Shown here: positions 14,201 to 26,900 of the stretch, piece after piece
Position numbering within the stretch: position 1 is the stretch's first letter
Layout: each line of letters starts with the position of its first letter
Origin: Lingula anatina
Taxonomy: Eukaryota; Brachiopoda; Lingulata; Lingulida; Lingulidae
DNA length: 64,000 bases
Assembly: GCF_001039355.2 (NCBI RefSeq)
Contig: NW_019773958.1
Span: 894,667-958,666 of the forward strand
Reading direction: 5' to 3'
Made by a program: the position numbers and the translations under genes
The notes under the pieces: generated by a model
Databases searched by the model: none
Told to the model about the DNA's origin: nothing
Seen by the model: only the letters and a program-made list of their open reading frames with translations

Positions 14201-16005
14201 ATGTGAGGGGCCTAATTATCAAAAACTCGAACTCCTTAAAGGGCATCAGGTTTATATGCCCTTCCTTTTTAAATGCAGAATCAACCGTTTACCATAAAGT
14301 TATACTGACATTAATGAAGAAGAACAGATTTAATTTCAAGGTGTCATAAAATACTAGTATGCCATTTTAGATATCAATTGCAAGTAAAAATTACTTTAGA
14401 TAATACATCATATATTCAAACAAAACTAATACTACAGTTCTTCATGCTCTAAGAAAAAGTTCCACATACAAAACGTATTATAGATGGTGGTGTCTCAAGT
14501 AAAATAGTACACAAATGACCAATATGACCAATATCAGATAAAATCCTTTTTGATACATCTAACTTTGTTTAACGTTCTTAACAAAAACTTCAAAATATCT
14601 TATGAATGAATGAAAGAAAAAAAGTAAAATAAAATTTTAACTGCAGAAATCTTGATAAAAGATGTTTCTCAAAGATGAAGTTCTTTCCCAAATCTGAAAG
14701 TAACACCTTAAGAAAGACTTTTTGAAAACTATTACTCAGTCCTTAGTTGAAAAAAAAATACAACTTGAATTCTTGTTCACTTTTCAATGGGAATGAATGA
14801 AAAAAAAAGGACTGACCGTACCAAGGCTGAAAACCTCCATCTGTTCTGCTACATGTGCTTTTCATTGAAATCTCAACGGGCTAGAAACAATTGTCAATTT
14901 CCCACCACTTTTTCCCTCTTCTCACATCTGGTGTGAGTATAAAACTGTAAAACACCTGACCTTTTTTTTACAAATGAAAATAAACAATTACCATAACGAG
15001 GAAATGATTGTGCTGGTCCTCCTAAAACTGCCTACAATGAAATTGACTCATTTGTTTCAGGGATGGAGAGATTTTTTCCTTGGTATCTTTTCAGTCTAAT
15101 ATCTATTTTGGGGACAGCTCAACCAAGACCAGATCACCTAGCACAGTCACGCATGCTTTTTTTACAAAAACACCAAAATGTACAAAACATGCCAAATGCA
15201 CCTCAAATAACACCATTCTATTAAGAACACATCTATTTTTTCAACTTTCATCATTAAATGATTACAAAAACGAGTTTCAAATGCAACATTTCGATTGCCA
15301 TCTCAATCCAAACTTAGGAAAACCTGTGGTGCAGGCCAAATACTGGTCAGATTGTTTGCTCAAGAATTAGTTATATGCTTGCCTATTGTACACGCACATT
15401 TTTTTAATCATTTGATTGACTGATCCTCCATGTGCAGGTTGCCAACATAACAGTATTCTAACTGTGTGGATCTATTATTTGCTATGACATTAATGACAGC
15501 ATAACACCTGAAACAAATGGGGATGAAGATATTTGATGCACATGTGAATGTATTTTAACATAATGAATGTGTTTTAACATTAAAATTTATAGAAGTGGCA
15601 GCAAATACTGTCATCAGCTGTGTCAAGTACTCAAAACTACAATATACATTCTTTCATCAAGAGCTAAAAATAAAAGTTACATGATATATTTTTCCAACAA
15701 CTTCAAAAAATAAGAGTTATTATCGGTCCAATATTACAAAGTCTAACAAGACATCTTCATCAGGGAATGAGGATATATTTGTTTAAGTAGTTTCTACCTA
15801 GGAATGCAGTTAGTACACACCCTTTCTATGGAACCACCACAAAAATGGCGCACAGAGGTAAGGGAAAGGGGCTTCTATTAGCTGTTGTTGGGAGATCTAT
15901 TATTGTACAACTGACAACCCTTATCGAGGTATTTCAAATATACCCCATTTTTTTTTATTAACATACCAAAGCTTTTTCAAAATGAAACAGAATTAATTTA
16001 GACTT

Positions 16006-16009
<4 letters not shown>

Positions 16010-16072
<63 letters not shown>
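16010..16072. repeat. (AT)n microsatellite
   Basis: Uninterrupted AT dinucleotide run of about 60 bp. Confidence 0.95.
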
Positions 16073-16074
<2 letters not shown>

Positions 16075-18214
16075 TCTTTCAAAAAGACATGAAGAGTAAT
16101 AATGCTGTGCTAAAGAAATCTTAAGGCTAGGTAGCCATACCTTGATGAAAACTTGCCTGTGTCACCAACCATCAAATGTCATTTCAACTGGTCTCTAAAA
16201 ATGTTTAAAAAGATCAGTGTTTGTTAATGAAATAAGAATGAGTAATACTTGAAACTTCTTTTAATGAATGAGTAATACTTAAAACTTCTTTTAATAATAT
16301 ATAAGAGCTCAATTTTAGAAGTAATTTTTATGAAATTTGGCTAATTGCTTGCAGCTTATCCTCCATATTAAATCTATAAAGCGACTGACAACATATTTTG
16401 AACCTTTGAGTCTGATACCAAATATTAGTATAAATTACAGCCTTTATGCCTTATAGTAATGTCAAACTGAGCCAATTTATTTATCTCTTGAAAATGGGAA
16501 TCATCCCAGATAACTCCAAATCCTGTGGATTAGCATAAAATCAAGTGAAGTTTGGCATTATTTGTAGAAGAGTGGGGTCAATAATAATGATAAGACTAGT
16601 GAGTGCAGTGCAGTAACAAAAGGTGACACAATTTATCCATGTCAAATAACACTTCTTTCACTTCTGTATTGCTTTTTAAGAACACTTCCTGGCGCATAGG
16701 ATTTCACCCTTATCACTAAAAAGTTAACCCACCTCACATTCTTCATCTTTCTTGCGTTTTTCTCTAGCCTCAGATGACATCAAATAGTGTACCAAAAGCC
16801 TCATATCAGGCTATCTCAGATTATTCGGGACCATTAATACCTACCATGTGAGTTAAGGTCCAAACCACTTGGAGCCAAGAGTTTCACAGTGCCAGTGAGA
16901 ATTATCTGAAAGATGTGAAAGATAACACCAATATGTGACGAACTTTGCTGCAGTAAAATTCTTGTAAAATATACAAAATATATCACAACAACATCTGCCT
17001 TTATTTACTGCCAGTTACTTGGACATAATATAAATAATATCTATATATTGCCAACCATGGATGCCAGGATGAGAGATCTGCCTATTCCTAGTACTATATC
17101 ACAAACCAGAGCCAGCAAGTAACATTTTTTACAAGTCTCTATTCTTCAACTAAAAAGTATAAGCAAGTTTTAGATATATTATCATTTAATCTTTTAACAT
17201 TCAGCAATAAAGAAATACAGATTTTGTTGAAGTTTTTTTTTTTGAAATTTGAGAACTTCTTGCTAGGATTTTTTCTCCCTGCCATAGGTAAAAAACCCTA
17301 CGCTTCCAGCACACACGATCTTTTTTCCTCTAATTCAATGTACATTGAGCTTAACAAAATATCAGCCCGACTTGTCACCTCAAGGCTGGAGGGAGTCAAA
17401 AAGCCAAGTTCTTAACCTGGGAATCATTCTCTGCTTCTTGCTATGATGAGAAGTAAAATGAGAACCAGTGTAGTATCAACACAGAACCACATGGTAACGT
17501 ATGCCTTGTTTCAACCTCACTGAATAGGAGTAGATGCAGTCGACCTTCCCCTCCAGGTAGCAAACGGCCCTTAAACAACAGATCACCTCGTTAAATAAAA
17601 CACAGGTATTCAGAGGAATTCTTATGTTAAAAGGTGAAACAAATAAAAGTGAGCTTTGCGTAAAACTTTCTCTGTAAAGGTCATAAACATGTGAACAGAC
17701 CAAGTTTCGTTTTGTATTTTCCCAGTCAACGCCAAATTTATTATTCCCTTAAGGGATATCTGTTGGATATTATGTATATGTTGTTAAGGCAGACAGATGC
17801 TGGTACATGTAAGTTGTGGCTGAAAATGTCAATCTCTTTACACTAATGAAAACCAAAATCATTCACCATGCTTCTGCCTAACATTATATACCTTCTGAAT
17901 ATTTAAGTTCTTACCAATTATTAATCTACAGTTTTCTTACACAGAAGGAAAAGGTAAATATACATATTTCTGAAAACACGATTCTTATCTTTAAAGTGGT
18001 TGATGAATTGATTACCATTTTCACTATTTTCAACTGTTAGGTAATTAGATATATGGGCTTAAGCCTAAGAAAAGTTAATTATTGCTAATCTATCAAAATC
18101 TGTATAATTTCAGCAATCTGCAAAATTGCTACAAATTGAGTCCCACCTTATTTCTATATTTATTCTTGTCAAATAAAAAGGATAACAACTCTTCATTTTA
18201 ACTGGGAAAGTGCC

Positions 18215-18353
18215 CCAAAATGGATTTTCCTGAGGTAAATGATGATGTTCCCATACTTTCTATTGTTAACAAATCCTTTCCAACATTCAATGTTTGTAAA
18301 TTGTTTTTTTCAGTGTGTTTTTTGTTATGATCTCTTAAGAGATTATTACGGAG
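18215..18353 (+). repeat. Dispersed element with CTCTTAAGAG palindrome, diverged copy
   Basis: The order 'tggattttcctg..gtaaa', 'ttcccatactt', 'attcaatgtttgta', then a palindrome around TCTCTTAAGAGAT matches the copies at 39.9-40.16, 40.68-40.9, 42.95-43.1 and 47.84-48.19 kb, here strongly diverged. It is probably a non-autonomous DNA transposon remnant. Confidence 0.6.
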
Positions 18354-19240
18354 GGTACCCAACCACAGAGCTCCACGTGGTCTGATGGTAAGCACAGATT
18401 TCAGGATAACTGCGATAACTGCCGTTTTGGTGTTTAAATGGAATTTATTATATTTTTACAAGTTATTTACAATGCAATTATTGTGTATTTTGAATCTCAA
18501 ATTTTAAATATATTGTTATTATTGACAACTTAAGAAAAACTTGTAAAATTTATCTCAATATGGGGACAGTCTTCAAACAGTTAAGCTTTTTCTGTTACAC
18601 AGAGTAATTAAAATATATAAAAAGTTTTAAATGAACAAAGAGCTCATTTTTTGGATCAAAACCTAATAACAGCAGAGATATTGTCTTCAAAGGCTAAAAA
18701 CTTTTTTCAAAACATATAAAGATTGAATCTTTTACCTAATATGACCTTTTGTAAAAAAAAGTTGATGTTACCAAAAAAGTTCCACTTCCATATGCAAAAA
18801 GTGTAACCTTTACTAAATGTAGCAAATGCAACAGAAATCCTGGCTAAGCGCGTTTGTTTCAGCTATCAAAGGCTTTTTTCCAATACCTCAGCAAGATTAC
18901 ACAAAATGAGGGAAAAGGTCAATTTTGTAAACACATGTTAGCTCTGTTAGTTAGTTGTCTGGCAGGGTACAAAAAGAGGGGCTGTGTTCCATTACCTCCA
19001 CCATTCAGTAACTATTTTGAGAGGTAAACTGATGTTAAACAAATCCTGTACCATGCTGTACATGTTTCTACTCCTTTTTTATGTCATTAGCCCTTAGCCT
19101 TAGTCCTTAAACCTGAAATGTGGTTTGAAATTCTAAGTACCTGATCCCAAATGTTATAACAGTAAAAGGAAATGTATAATTCACACACCATTTCTTTACT
19201 TATCAAAATCATGAAAAAAGATCTCTGTATTACCTTCAAA

Positions 19241-19253
19241 CACGCGCGCGCGC

Positions 19254-19307
<54 letters not shown>

Positions 19308-19321
19308 CAGAGAGAGAGAGA
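19241..19321. repeat. Compound microsatellite (CG)n(GT)n(GA)n
   Basis: A CG run passes into a GT run and then a GA run over about 80 bp. Alternating purine/pyrimidine in the first two blocks is the classic Z-DNA-prone composition. Confidence 0.9.
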
Positions 19322-21361
19322 AGATTAATTGGGTACAAAAGAAAAGGAACACACACACACGAGACCTGGTAGAGTCTGCTTGTAGCAATACCAGTTGGAA
19401 CCTATACTAGTAGTAGAGCTACACAAGTTCTTGCAGAAGAGACCCCAAAAAGTGATTCTAACAGTTAAAACATTATTTTACCAATACATGCTGATTCTGG
19501 ATCTTTAGTAATTCAAACTCAGATTGCAAAAGCTAAATGGTCTTTTTTAGATCCCAGAATTTTTTGTCACTAGTGATCATATTTATAGATTCTGTACATT
19601 TTCTTTCAGTGAAAAGAAAGAAAAAGTTCTGACTAGTTTCTCTAAAGACTATTTTGTTTTTGAGTTGTTATTGTAATTTTAGCACCAGAGTTATAGAACA
19701 TATCATGAGGTCACATTTGTTGTAAAATGTACTTGTACCCAATAAATAAACAAATAATAAAATAAATATTTTTATAACTTGACTTGCATTGACAAGTCTT
19801 TAGAAAAGAGTAAGATTTCAATCCAGTCAAATGGGATGTACTGCAACTTTCCACCTGCACTTATTTCCCATCCTGCTGAGAAACATGGTACTTCATGTCC
19901 GCCACAATTACTGGCGAATTTCTGACCTTTCAAAAGACGAAACTGTAACTTCAAATTTGTTGTCTTTGCATTAAACAACAACTATTGCTTGAGGGAGACC
20001 CACACTCACAAACATAAGTCAGCTTGGGTTGATTTCACGTTGTATTGTTTTACCAATCACGGTTATGGTGCAGTAATCTATATAAGTGGTTTCAGCTCAA
20101 CGGAGACCAAGCTCTCTTCTCACAGCTTACTGTATTTCATTTGGCAAAGAATTTATTTGATTAACCTCTAGCCCTTATTTTTCTAAGGTCAAAATAATGT
20201 CCAAGCAATTTTCACTGACAGCCCCAAATGGATTTTAAAGTTTACCCATAAGGATAAAGTAATCCCATTATCTCAGATAAAAACATGGGTGTGGAAGTTG
20301 GTTTTGGGTAAAGCTAATCTTCATAATTCAAGCTTTTTGCTAAACACTATGTCAGCTACCAGAAATGACCTAATGCTTTAGTTAGATTTAAAAGGAATTG
20401 TATTATTTTTCTACAAATGATTATTAGTATAACTGGAACCAATGTTTTTTTGTTGTTTTTTTTAATCTCATAATTTTCAGTAAATTCTGCGTATGACATG
20501 TTTATCTTTAATTTTCTTGCTAAAATATTCAAATTAGAGTGTTATATATTAATCAATGAAATCAACTCAAAACAGAAAGCAACTTCTTAAGCCTTTTCAT
20601 GCAATAACATTTCAGGATTGTTGACATCAAAACAAAAATTCTTGAAGATATACTCATGGTACACAACCAAAGGTAAAAACCTCAATAACAGGAAAAATGC
20701 ACTGAATTTTCATTTAAGGAACTATATAAAATTGTTTTTCACTATGATCAGAAAACTTCCTGTTGGTCCTAGACTTCATTCTGCACTTATTGTCTCTTAG
20801 AAGAAAAATACTGAAAAATGTAAAGGTCACGGTACCTAAAGATGCTGAAATTGAAAACAATCTCCCTTGCTTTGTAGAATGAATAATAACTTCATAGACA
20901 CATATTAACCTCTAAATCAGCTACACCTGTAAAACACTCACATTGTAAAACATTCAGATAATAAAGGACAAGAAACTGTTGTGATCAAACAGCATATGGA
21001 TCCATCTGCTGTTGCTATTTCAATTCAGCTGTGTTTTTTCATGAAAGGCATACTTGTTATTGTGTTTTCTAAACATGCTGTACAAATTACAAGACTGCCT
21101 TTTTAAAACCTAGAACTAATATCTGTTCTTATTCCACTCCTCCTTCAGTAGTTACACTTATTTCTTAAAATACCATAACACAAGTTTATATATGCAGAAA
21201 ATTAATAATTTCAAGTAAGGCTCAAACTCATTGAAACGGCTTCAAACTTAATTATTTATCAAATATACATTTTTTGTGAAAGTGTGTGTGTGTGTGGGGG
21301 GGTGGGTAACTTTGAATATTGTTTGGATAATATGAATGCAAATATATAAACAAGGCAGCAA

Positions 21362-21900
21362 AGCTGTCAAATGTACAGACAAAAAGCAGGAAATAACTAT
21401 GCACAAAATAGGCTACTGTCAATTCTGATGCAAAAGTACATTATGTTAAACTGCAAATTCAACATCAAATTTTCATTATGCTCAACAGGTAATACCAATG
21501 TAAGTAAAATGTGTAACAAGCATAAGGCTTCAGGCCCATGGCAGTTCAAGTTCACACTTTGAAAATGTATAACTTCCAGAAAAAGAAGCCAATTAGACTG
21601 CTTTTCCAACTCAGGCTGCATTTTAGTCCTGTATTTCTTTTTTGAACGTTTGGCAATCATCAGTAACATGGTTTTCCCATAATGGTCATCATGGCAGCAG
21701 CACCCAAAATTGTGTTTTCTTCTATTCTGATGCAATATTACATAATGGTTAACAGCATAATGACCGTCAATTTTTAATAATAAAATATACGTATCATGGA
21801 TTTTCAGAAAATGTGACTAGCATGGGTCTTCAAGCCCATGGAACTTCAAAGTCACACCTTGAAAATGCCAATATGTGAAAAATTAAATTTTCACAAAAAA
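21362..21900 (-). repeat. Complex repeat, inverted copy of 53.15-54.05 kb
   Basis: The reverse complement of this block matches 53.15-54.05 kb closely. For example, the segment from 'agctgtcaaatgtacagac' to 'ttcacactttgaaaatg' is the complement of 53838-54050. It ends at the n at 21903, so it lies at a contig edge. The minus-strand ORF here is repeat sequence, not a gene. Confidence 0.8.
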
Positions 21901-21902
21901 AA

Positions 21903-21903
21903 N
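21903..21903. other. Single n, probable contig join
   Basis: An ambiguous base directly after the complex repeat. The isthmin gene lies wholly to its left and the HTD2 exons to its right, so no gene in the window supports the order across it. Confidence 0.6.
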
Positions 21904-22128
21904 GTCTGTACATAATAAATGGGTGAAATTGTAAAAACTGAAAATCCTAAAAACGTAGCTTGCAATGTCTCACCGCATTTAGACCATATGAAAAAAAATG
22001 ATAAAAATGTAAAAATGAAGACTGAAAATTTTGAAATCAGGCATAATACTGAAAACGTTCACCCATGTACCCATATTTACATCATTAAATCATTTCATCA
22101 ATTAAATAAAAACAGCACATTGTCTTAC

Positions 22129-23604
22129 CTTATCCCTAGCAGGTACGAAACAAATTGCCTGACACTGTACCAAACGGCGATTCATCTTAGAGATTTCTAT
22201 CCTAGCTGTGACAGGCTCCCCAATGTATACTGTAAAAACAAATAAATCCAATTACCTGTAAAATATCAGACTATCATTCCCAGAGCATGCCTCTGTAATA
22301 ACTATTGTTACAGCACATTCATCTGTGGATGTTTACTTCTTTGAGTGTAGTGACTCTGTCAGTAAAAACAAAAGAAACCAATAAGACTGCAATGCCATTC
22401 AAAGTGCTTTCTGTATCTAACAAAATAGTAACATTTGAAAAATATATTAAGACAAATTATTGTAGAGTATGTTCACTAAAAGATGTTCGTCAACCAGTTT
22501 GGCATAATTAGAGAAAACAGAATGCAAGATATGATAATAAAGCTATACAAATATATATAAATTAAGATAGCTTTGCATAACTAAAGCTACAGTTGTCAGG
22601 GATAAATGAAAGCTTAATAAGTAAAAATAGTTAATATTATTGTATAAACTTACAAGGGGATAGAAACTTCAATTCTTGTGATAAAACTGCTGTGCCTGGA
22701 CCAGGGAGTTTGGTGCCAAGAACAGCAGATATCAAACTGAAACAAATATTCAAATACATTTGACAGTGTAATGTGCCACATTTTTCCTTTACCTAATCAT
22801 CCCAGATATACAGGTATATAGAAAAGACAATAGCTAGGATGACCCATAAAGTTTCTCGTAAACTTAATTTGTAATATAAAAATTGATGGAGTCTGTGGAT
22901 GGAGAAAACTGTTACATACAACAAATGCAGAAATTAACATTTGCTTGCAGTCTAAAGTCTTTGTCAGAATGGTCATAAAAATGGTGGTGTTATAACCTAA
23001 ATTTGAATATGGTTGAAAAAAGGACAAATGCGCACAAAAGAAGTGGGATAGACCAGCTTCTGGGGGAAAAGAGATGCAAGAAAAACAAGTAATCATTGTT
23101 CATTAAGCTTAACCATAAGTCAAATTGTTTTTATTGTTCAGAACATTATTAGTGTATACACACATTTTCCTTGGTTAAAACATTGTTGATTCTACGGTGT
23201 AGTTAGTAACTATTGTAATTTGAGGAGGAGTGACACCGAATGAAACATTAAAGTACCGGGGAGTAACATTGACCCTTTTATCTACGTTTATAAAACATGT
23301 TACAACTGACATTGTAGCTTTGTTCGAAGATCTATCAATGCATAATAATGGTTCTGTCTATAATGTACCCATTAACCAATACCCCATGCACTATGGGTCG
23401 TCCAAATAAACTCGACTTCGCGAAATCTTCATCTTGGTGAATTGGGTTCGAGTCTCCAGTTATTTGAGCAAAAACCGACACGTCCTCTTTGGTGAATGTC
23501 TTTGTCAGCTCTGCAGTGTCCCCAATTTTATAAGAAATTATCCTGTTCGAACACTTTCTGAAATTCTTAGCTAAAGCCAAAATACTACTCTTGAAGACAT
23601 TCAT
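22129..23604 (-). CDS. HTD2: HTD2-like hydroxyacyl-thioester dehydratase (MaoC hot-dog), 3' end missing
   Basis: Exons seen on the minus strand: 23604-23369, 22736-22654, 22229-22129, with phases 2, 1, 0 and GT-AG borders. They give 140 aa. The N-terminus (MNVFKSSILALAKNFRKCSN) is basic and amphipathic, as in a mitochondrial targeting peptide. The hydratase-2 motif is complete (ITGDSNPIHQDEDFA, catalytic Asp and His), then GRPIVHGVLVNGLISAVLGT and SPLYIGEPVTARIEI. The family removes water from (3R)-3-hydroxyacyl-ACP in mitochondrial fatty-acid synthesis. The ATG at 23604 is the first in frame after a stop. Exon 3 ends AAG at a GTAAGA donor, and no terminal exon was found before the n at 21903; vertebrate HTD2 is about 25-30 residues longer. 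Reading through the donor would add eight residues before TAA. Upstream I see no RPP14, with which HTD2 shares an mRNA in vertebrates. Confidence 0.85.
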
Positions 23605-23975
23605 CTTCACCGCTTGGTGAGAGTGAGTCACAATGCCGTCTATCGACAGAAATTAGATTCATTTAAATCAAGAATGACTGATAGTGTTATTCATCATTCA
23701 GCAGAAGTAATGGGAGTAACTTATCAAACAGTTTTTGTGATTCTCAAAATTTGACATCTCTAAACTACAAGAGGATAAAGATTAAAAATATAAAGAAAAT
23801 CTTGGCTTGTCTTGTAATGTTCCACCTATATTTTATCCTCTTATAAACATGACCAATGTTATAGCCTATTAGCCACATCAACCCGCACGACCGTGCAGTG
23901 TGATCGTAAATGACCTGTTCCTAGCTTTCCAGAAGTCTCCTTAAAATCAAAGCAAAGGGGACAAGGAAATAAGTC
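23605..23975. promoter_or_regulatory. Probable bidirectional promoter, HTD2 / SLC5
   Basis: Only 371 bp separate the divergent ATG codons of the HTD2-like gene (23604, minus) and the SLC5 gene (23976, plus), so both 5'UTRs and core promoters must fit here unless untranslated exons lie elsewhere. I see no clear TATA box. This is inferred from arrangement only. Confidence 0.55.
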
Positions 23976-26900
23976 ATGGAGGGTCAAACCCTAGGACCGG
24001 GCGATGTTGCTGCAATAGTTATATATTTTGTAGCGGTCATGGTCGTGGGTTGTTTTGTAAGTACTGCAGTATGGCTTTTAAATTAAAGTTTGAAATTGTC
24101 CACACCAGTCCCACACTGCACGTACTGCCACTGTCTTTACCAGCAGAATGCATATGTCATCTGTAAATATCTGTGTAATTTCAGGCGTCTTTTAAGACAC
24201 TGAATAGATTATTGCCTAATGATAGGTTATATTATTGGCAAGATTGATATATGTGATTGATGTTTATTTTTTCATGGTTGGGTTGAGATGTTTACGTTTA
24301 TTATTTCACACAAGTAGCATAAAGCACCATGCGTTATCGGTGCTATCTACTTATCTTCAATTTCTGATATGCACTTTTTGTGTTAACACAGGAATGATAG
24401 AGGTGCCTTAATATGTAACATTAAAACCAGCTATCTCGTCCTCTGCCATGTGTGTTTATGTGTAGATGTGTGTTGGGGGGGGGGGGGGGGGGGTCAAATC
24501 TCTTACTAATAATTTCCATGTATCTCCTTAAAACACCCATTCCTAAAAAAGCCAGACTGCATGTGAATAAGATTTATCATTTGGTCTACCAGGTATATTG
24601 CTGTGAAATTAATTGTACCACCAGCGTNCCTTTGAATACTGCCAATTTTACAGACTTCTGAATGTGTAAAGTAGTTCAGATAAAGAGGCAATATCTTGAA
24701 CCCACGAGGAAAGATACTATTGCAGTGGCGGATTTAGGGGGGGGTCAGGGGGGTCTCTGAAAAAATCACACCAATGGTCTCCTCTTAAATTACGGATTTT
24801 GACTAACTGAATCATAGTTCTAAACCGGGGAGGGGGGGTCACATTTCTCCCCCCCCCCCAGAATAATCATGGATCTGCCCCTGCTTAGCAATTGTAAAGA
24901 ATCAGAGGGGGGGTAATTCTTGACATAATACAAAAAATTTCTCTGACCTTTTAATTTTGTGAAAATCCTAGATCAAAAAGAACAATTTGTTTTCAGTGCA
25001 TTTTCAAATATGTGGTATGTTTTTATTGTAGGCATTGTGCCATAAGAACAGGGGAACTATAAGTGGCTACTTTCTGGCTGGGAGGTTCATGACATGGCTT
25101 CCTGTAAGTTTATTTATTATTATTATTTATTAAAGGAATGATCTTGTTGATTGTGCCCTGTGAATCTTCTGTTTAAAGAGAATCAATAAAGAAATTGTTT
25201 GGAAGAGCTTTTGGAATCTCATATTTTATGCAGAATAAAAATTTAAAAGTAAAGGGATGCTGTTGTGCTGATTTACAGGTTGGTGCTTCTTTATTTGCCA
25301 GTAACATTGGCAGTGACCACTTCATAGGTTTGGCTGGCTCTGGGGCCGCTACTGGTCTGGCCATGGGAGCTTTTGAACTGAATGTAAGTAGAGCACTATG
25401 TGCTTTATATAAAATTGTCTTTTTTTTCATTATAACTGGCAATTAGTTCACATTTGAAGGGTGAAATCAAATGACAGATATGTATTATTCAGAACTATGC
25501 ACTTTTTTCTCAGTCTGAATATTATTAGATGACTTTGTTTTTATGTTATGCATTCCAGGCCTTGATCATCCTTCAGCTACTTGGGTGGGTATACTTACCT
25601 GTGTTTATTGCATGTGGGGTAAGTATGAAATAATTGCTATTCAAATCCAAAGAAATATGTGGTTCATGTATGAAGCGTTGATAATTGACCTCCTTATTTG
25701 TAATTGCTTGATTATTTCTTTGTATGAGTTGGGTCATAGGTCTATGACATTTGAATCAAAATTAATTGTACTGATGGATGATTTTTCAAAACTATATTTC
25801 TGTTTTTACTCATTTTTACTAATACTTTAATGAAATGCATTAGGGACTAGTTATCTTCAAAATTTATCTTATCTCCTTACTTATTAGGTTTCTACACTAC
25901 CTGAGTATATGACCAAAAGATTTGGTGGGAAGAGGATTAGAATATATCTTGCCATTTTATCTCTGCTTCTTTATATTTTTACAAAGATATCAGTAAGTGA
26001 GAAATGGTAATTGTATAATGACAATGTTATAAACAATTTGCTACTACAATGAAAGTTTATTTGGCAGGTGTGTCATATAGTCATACTATGATGTAAAATG
26101 GTAATTAAGAAACGCTGTTCAAATATGATGATACATAAAGGTGATTAAAATACAAATAGACTACCTTTAATAGGTGAAAAATCAAGCAAAGGTGATTTTA
26201 GTATATTATGGTGTTGAATGTACAGTCTCCTGTTTCAGAAAGATATTCACAGAAACTTAGCTAGAGCTACAATAAATGGTTTCTGAGAGGTTTCCATGAT
26301 GAAAAGATTTTTCATCATCTATTGAAAAATTTTTGAAAAATTGAAATCTACAAATAAGTGTTTTAATATGATATACATGTATGTTTTTGTTTTGTGAAAA
26401 CCTTTAAATATAGCATGTCAGTTTATAGAAATGATGCATCTGCATAGTTTTTGATGAATGACTTTTTTGTTTTGTATCCTAGGTGGATCTTTTTGCAGGT
26501 GCTATATTTATAAGAACTGCTCTTGGGTGGAATCTCTACCTTTCTATATTCTTATTGTTAGTTTTGACTGTGGTATGTGTAATGACAGGTAAGAGCTGGC
26601 TGGGTTTAAATATTTAAATTACTGAATTTAGAGATCATGTAGTTTCATTTGTGAAATATTAAGAAAAAAAGAGTAGCAAAACATTTACTACTTTGTATTG
26701 AGAAAAGATTGCATACTGTTTGGTATATTATGAATAGTTATGTACTTTCTTAATCTACGTATGTCTGATAAGTGAAATTTCAAAAGGAAAATAATACATC
26801 TCGGTTTTCATTCTGAAAATTCCCTAAAAGCCAGTCCTTGATTTTTATGTTGCCTTTTTAGGTGGATTAACAGCAGTCATCTACACAGAAGTGATTCAGT

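Larger units (their letters stand above)
11285..21361. other. Isthmin 3' region and long stretch without a recognised gene
   Basis: An AATAAA at 11412-11417 could end the isthmin transcript. Beyond it I find no exon with recognisable protein content on either strand up to the repeat at 21362. Features seen are microsatellites (16010, 19241), a palindrome-bearing dispersed repeat near 18215-18350, and poly-A/T tracts. The missing terminal exon of the HTD2-like gene (minus strand) could be here, but I could not identify it. Confidence 0.5.

Noticed and set aside
17476-17703. Minus-strand YLEGKVDCIYSYSV as the missing HTD2 terminal exon
   Set aside because: It lacks an acceptor in the needed phase 0 and similarity is too weak to claim.
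19087-19372. ORFs on both strands over the GT/GA repeat
   Set aside because: Poly-Thr/His and poly-Cys/Val are microsatellite translations.
21397-21735. 112-aa minus-strand ORF
   Set aside because: Same sequence recurs, inverted, at 53-54 kb without an intact frame; it is repeat DNA.
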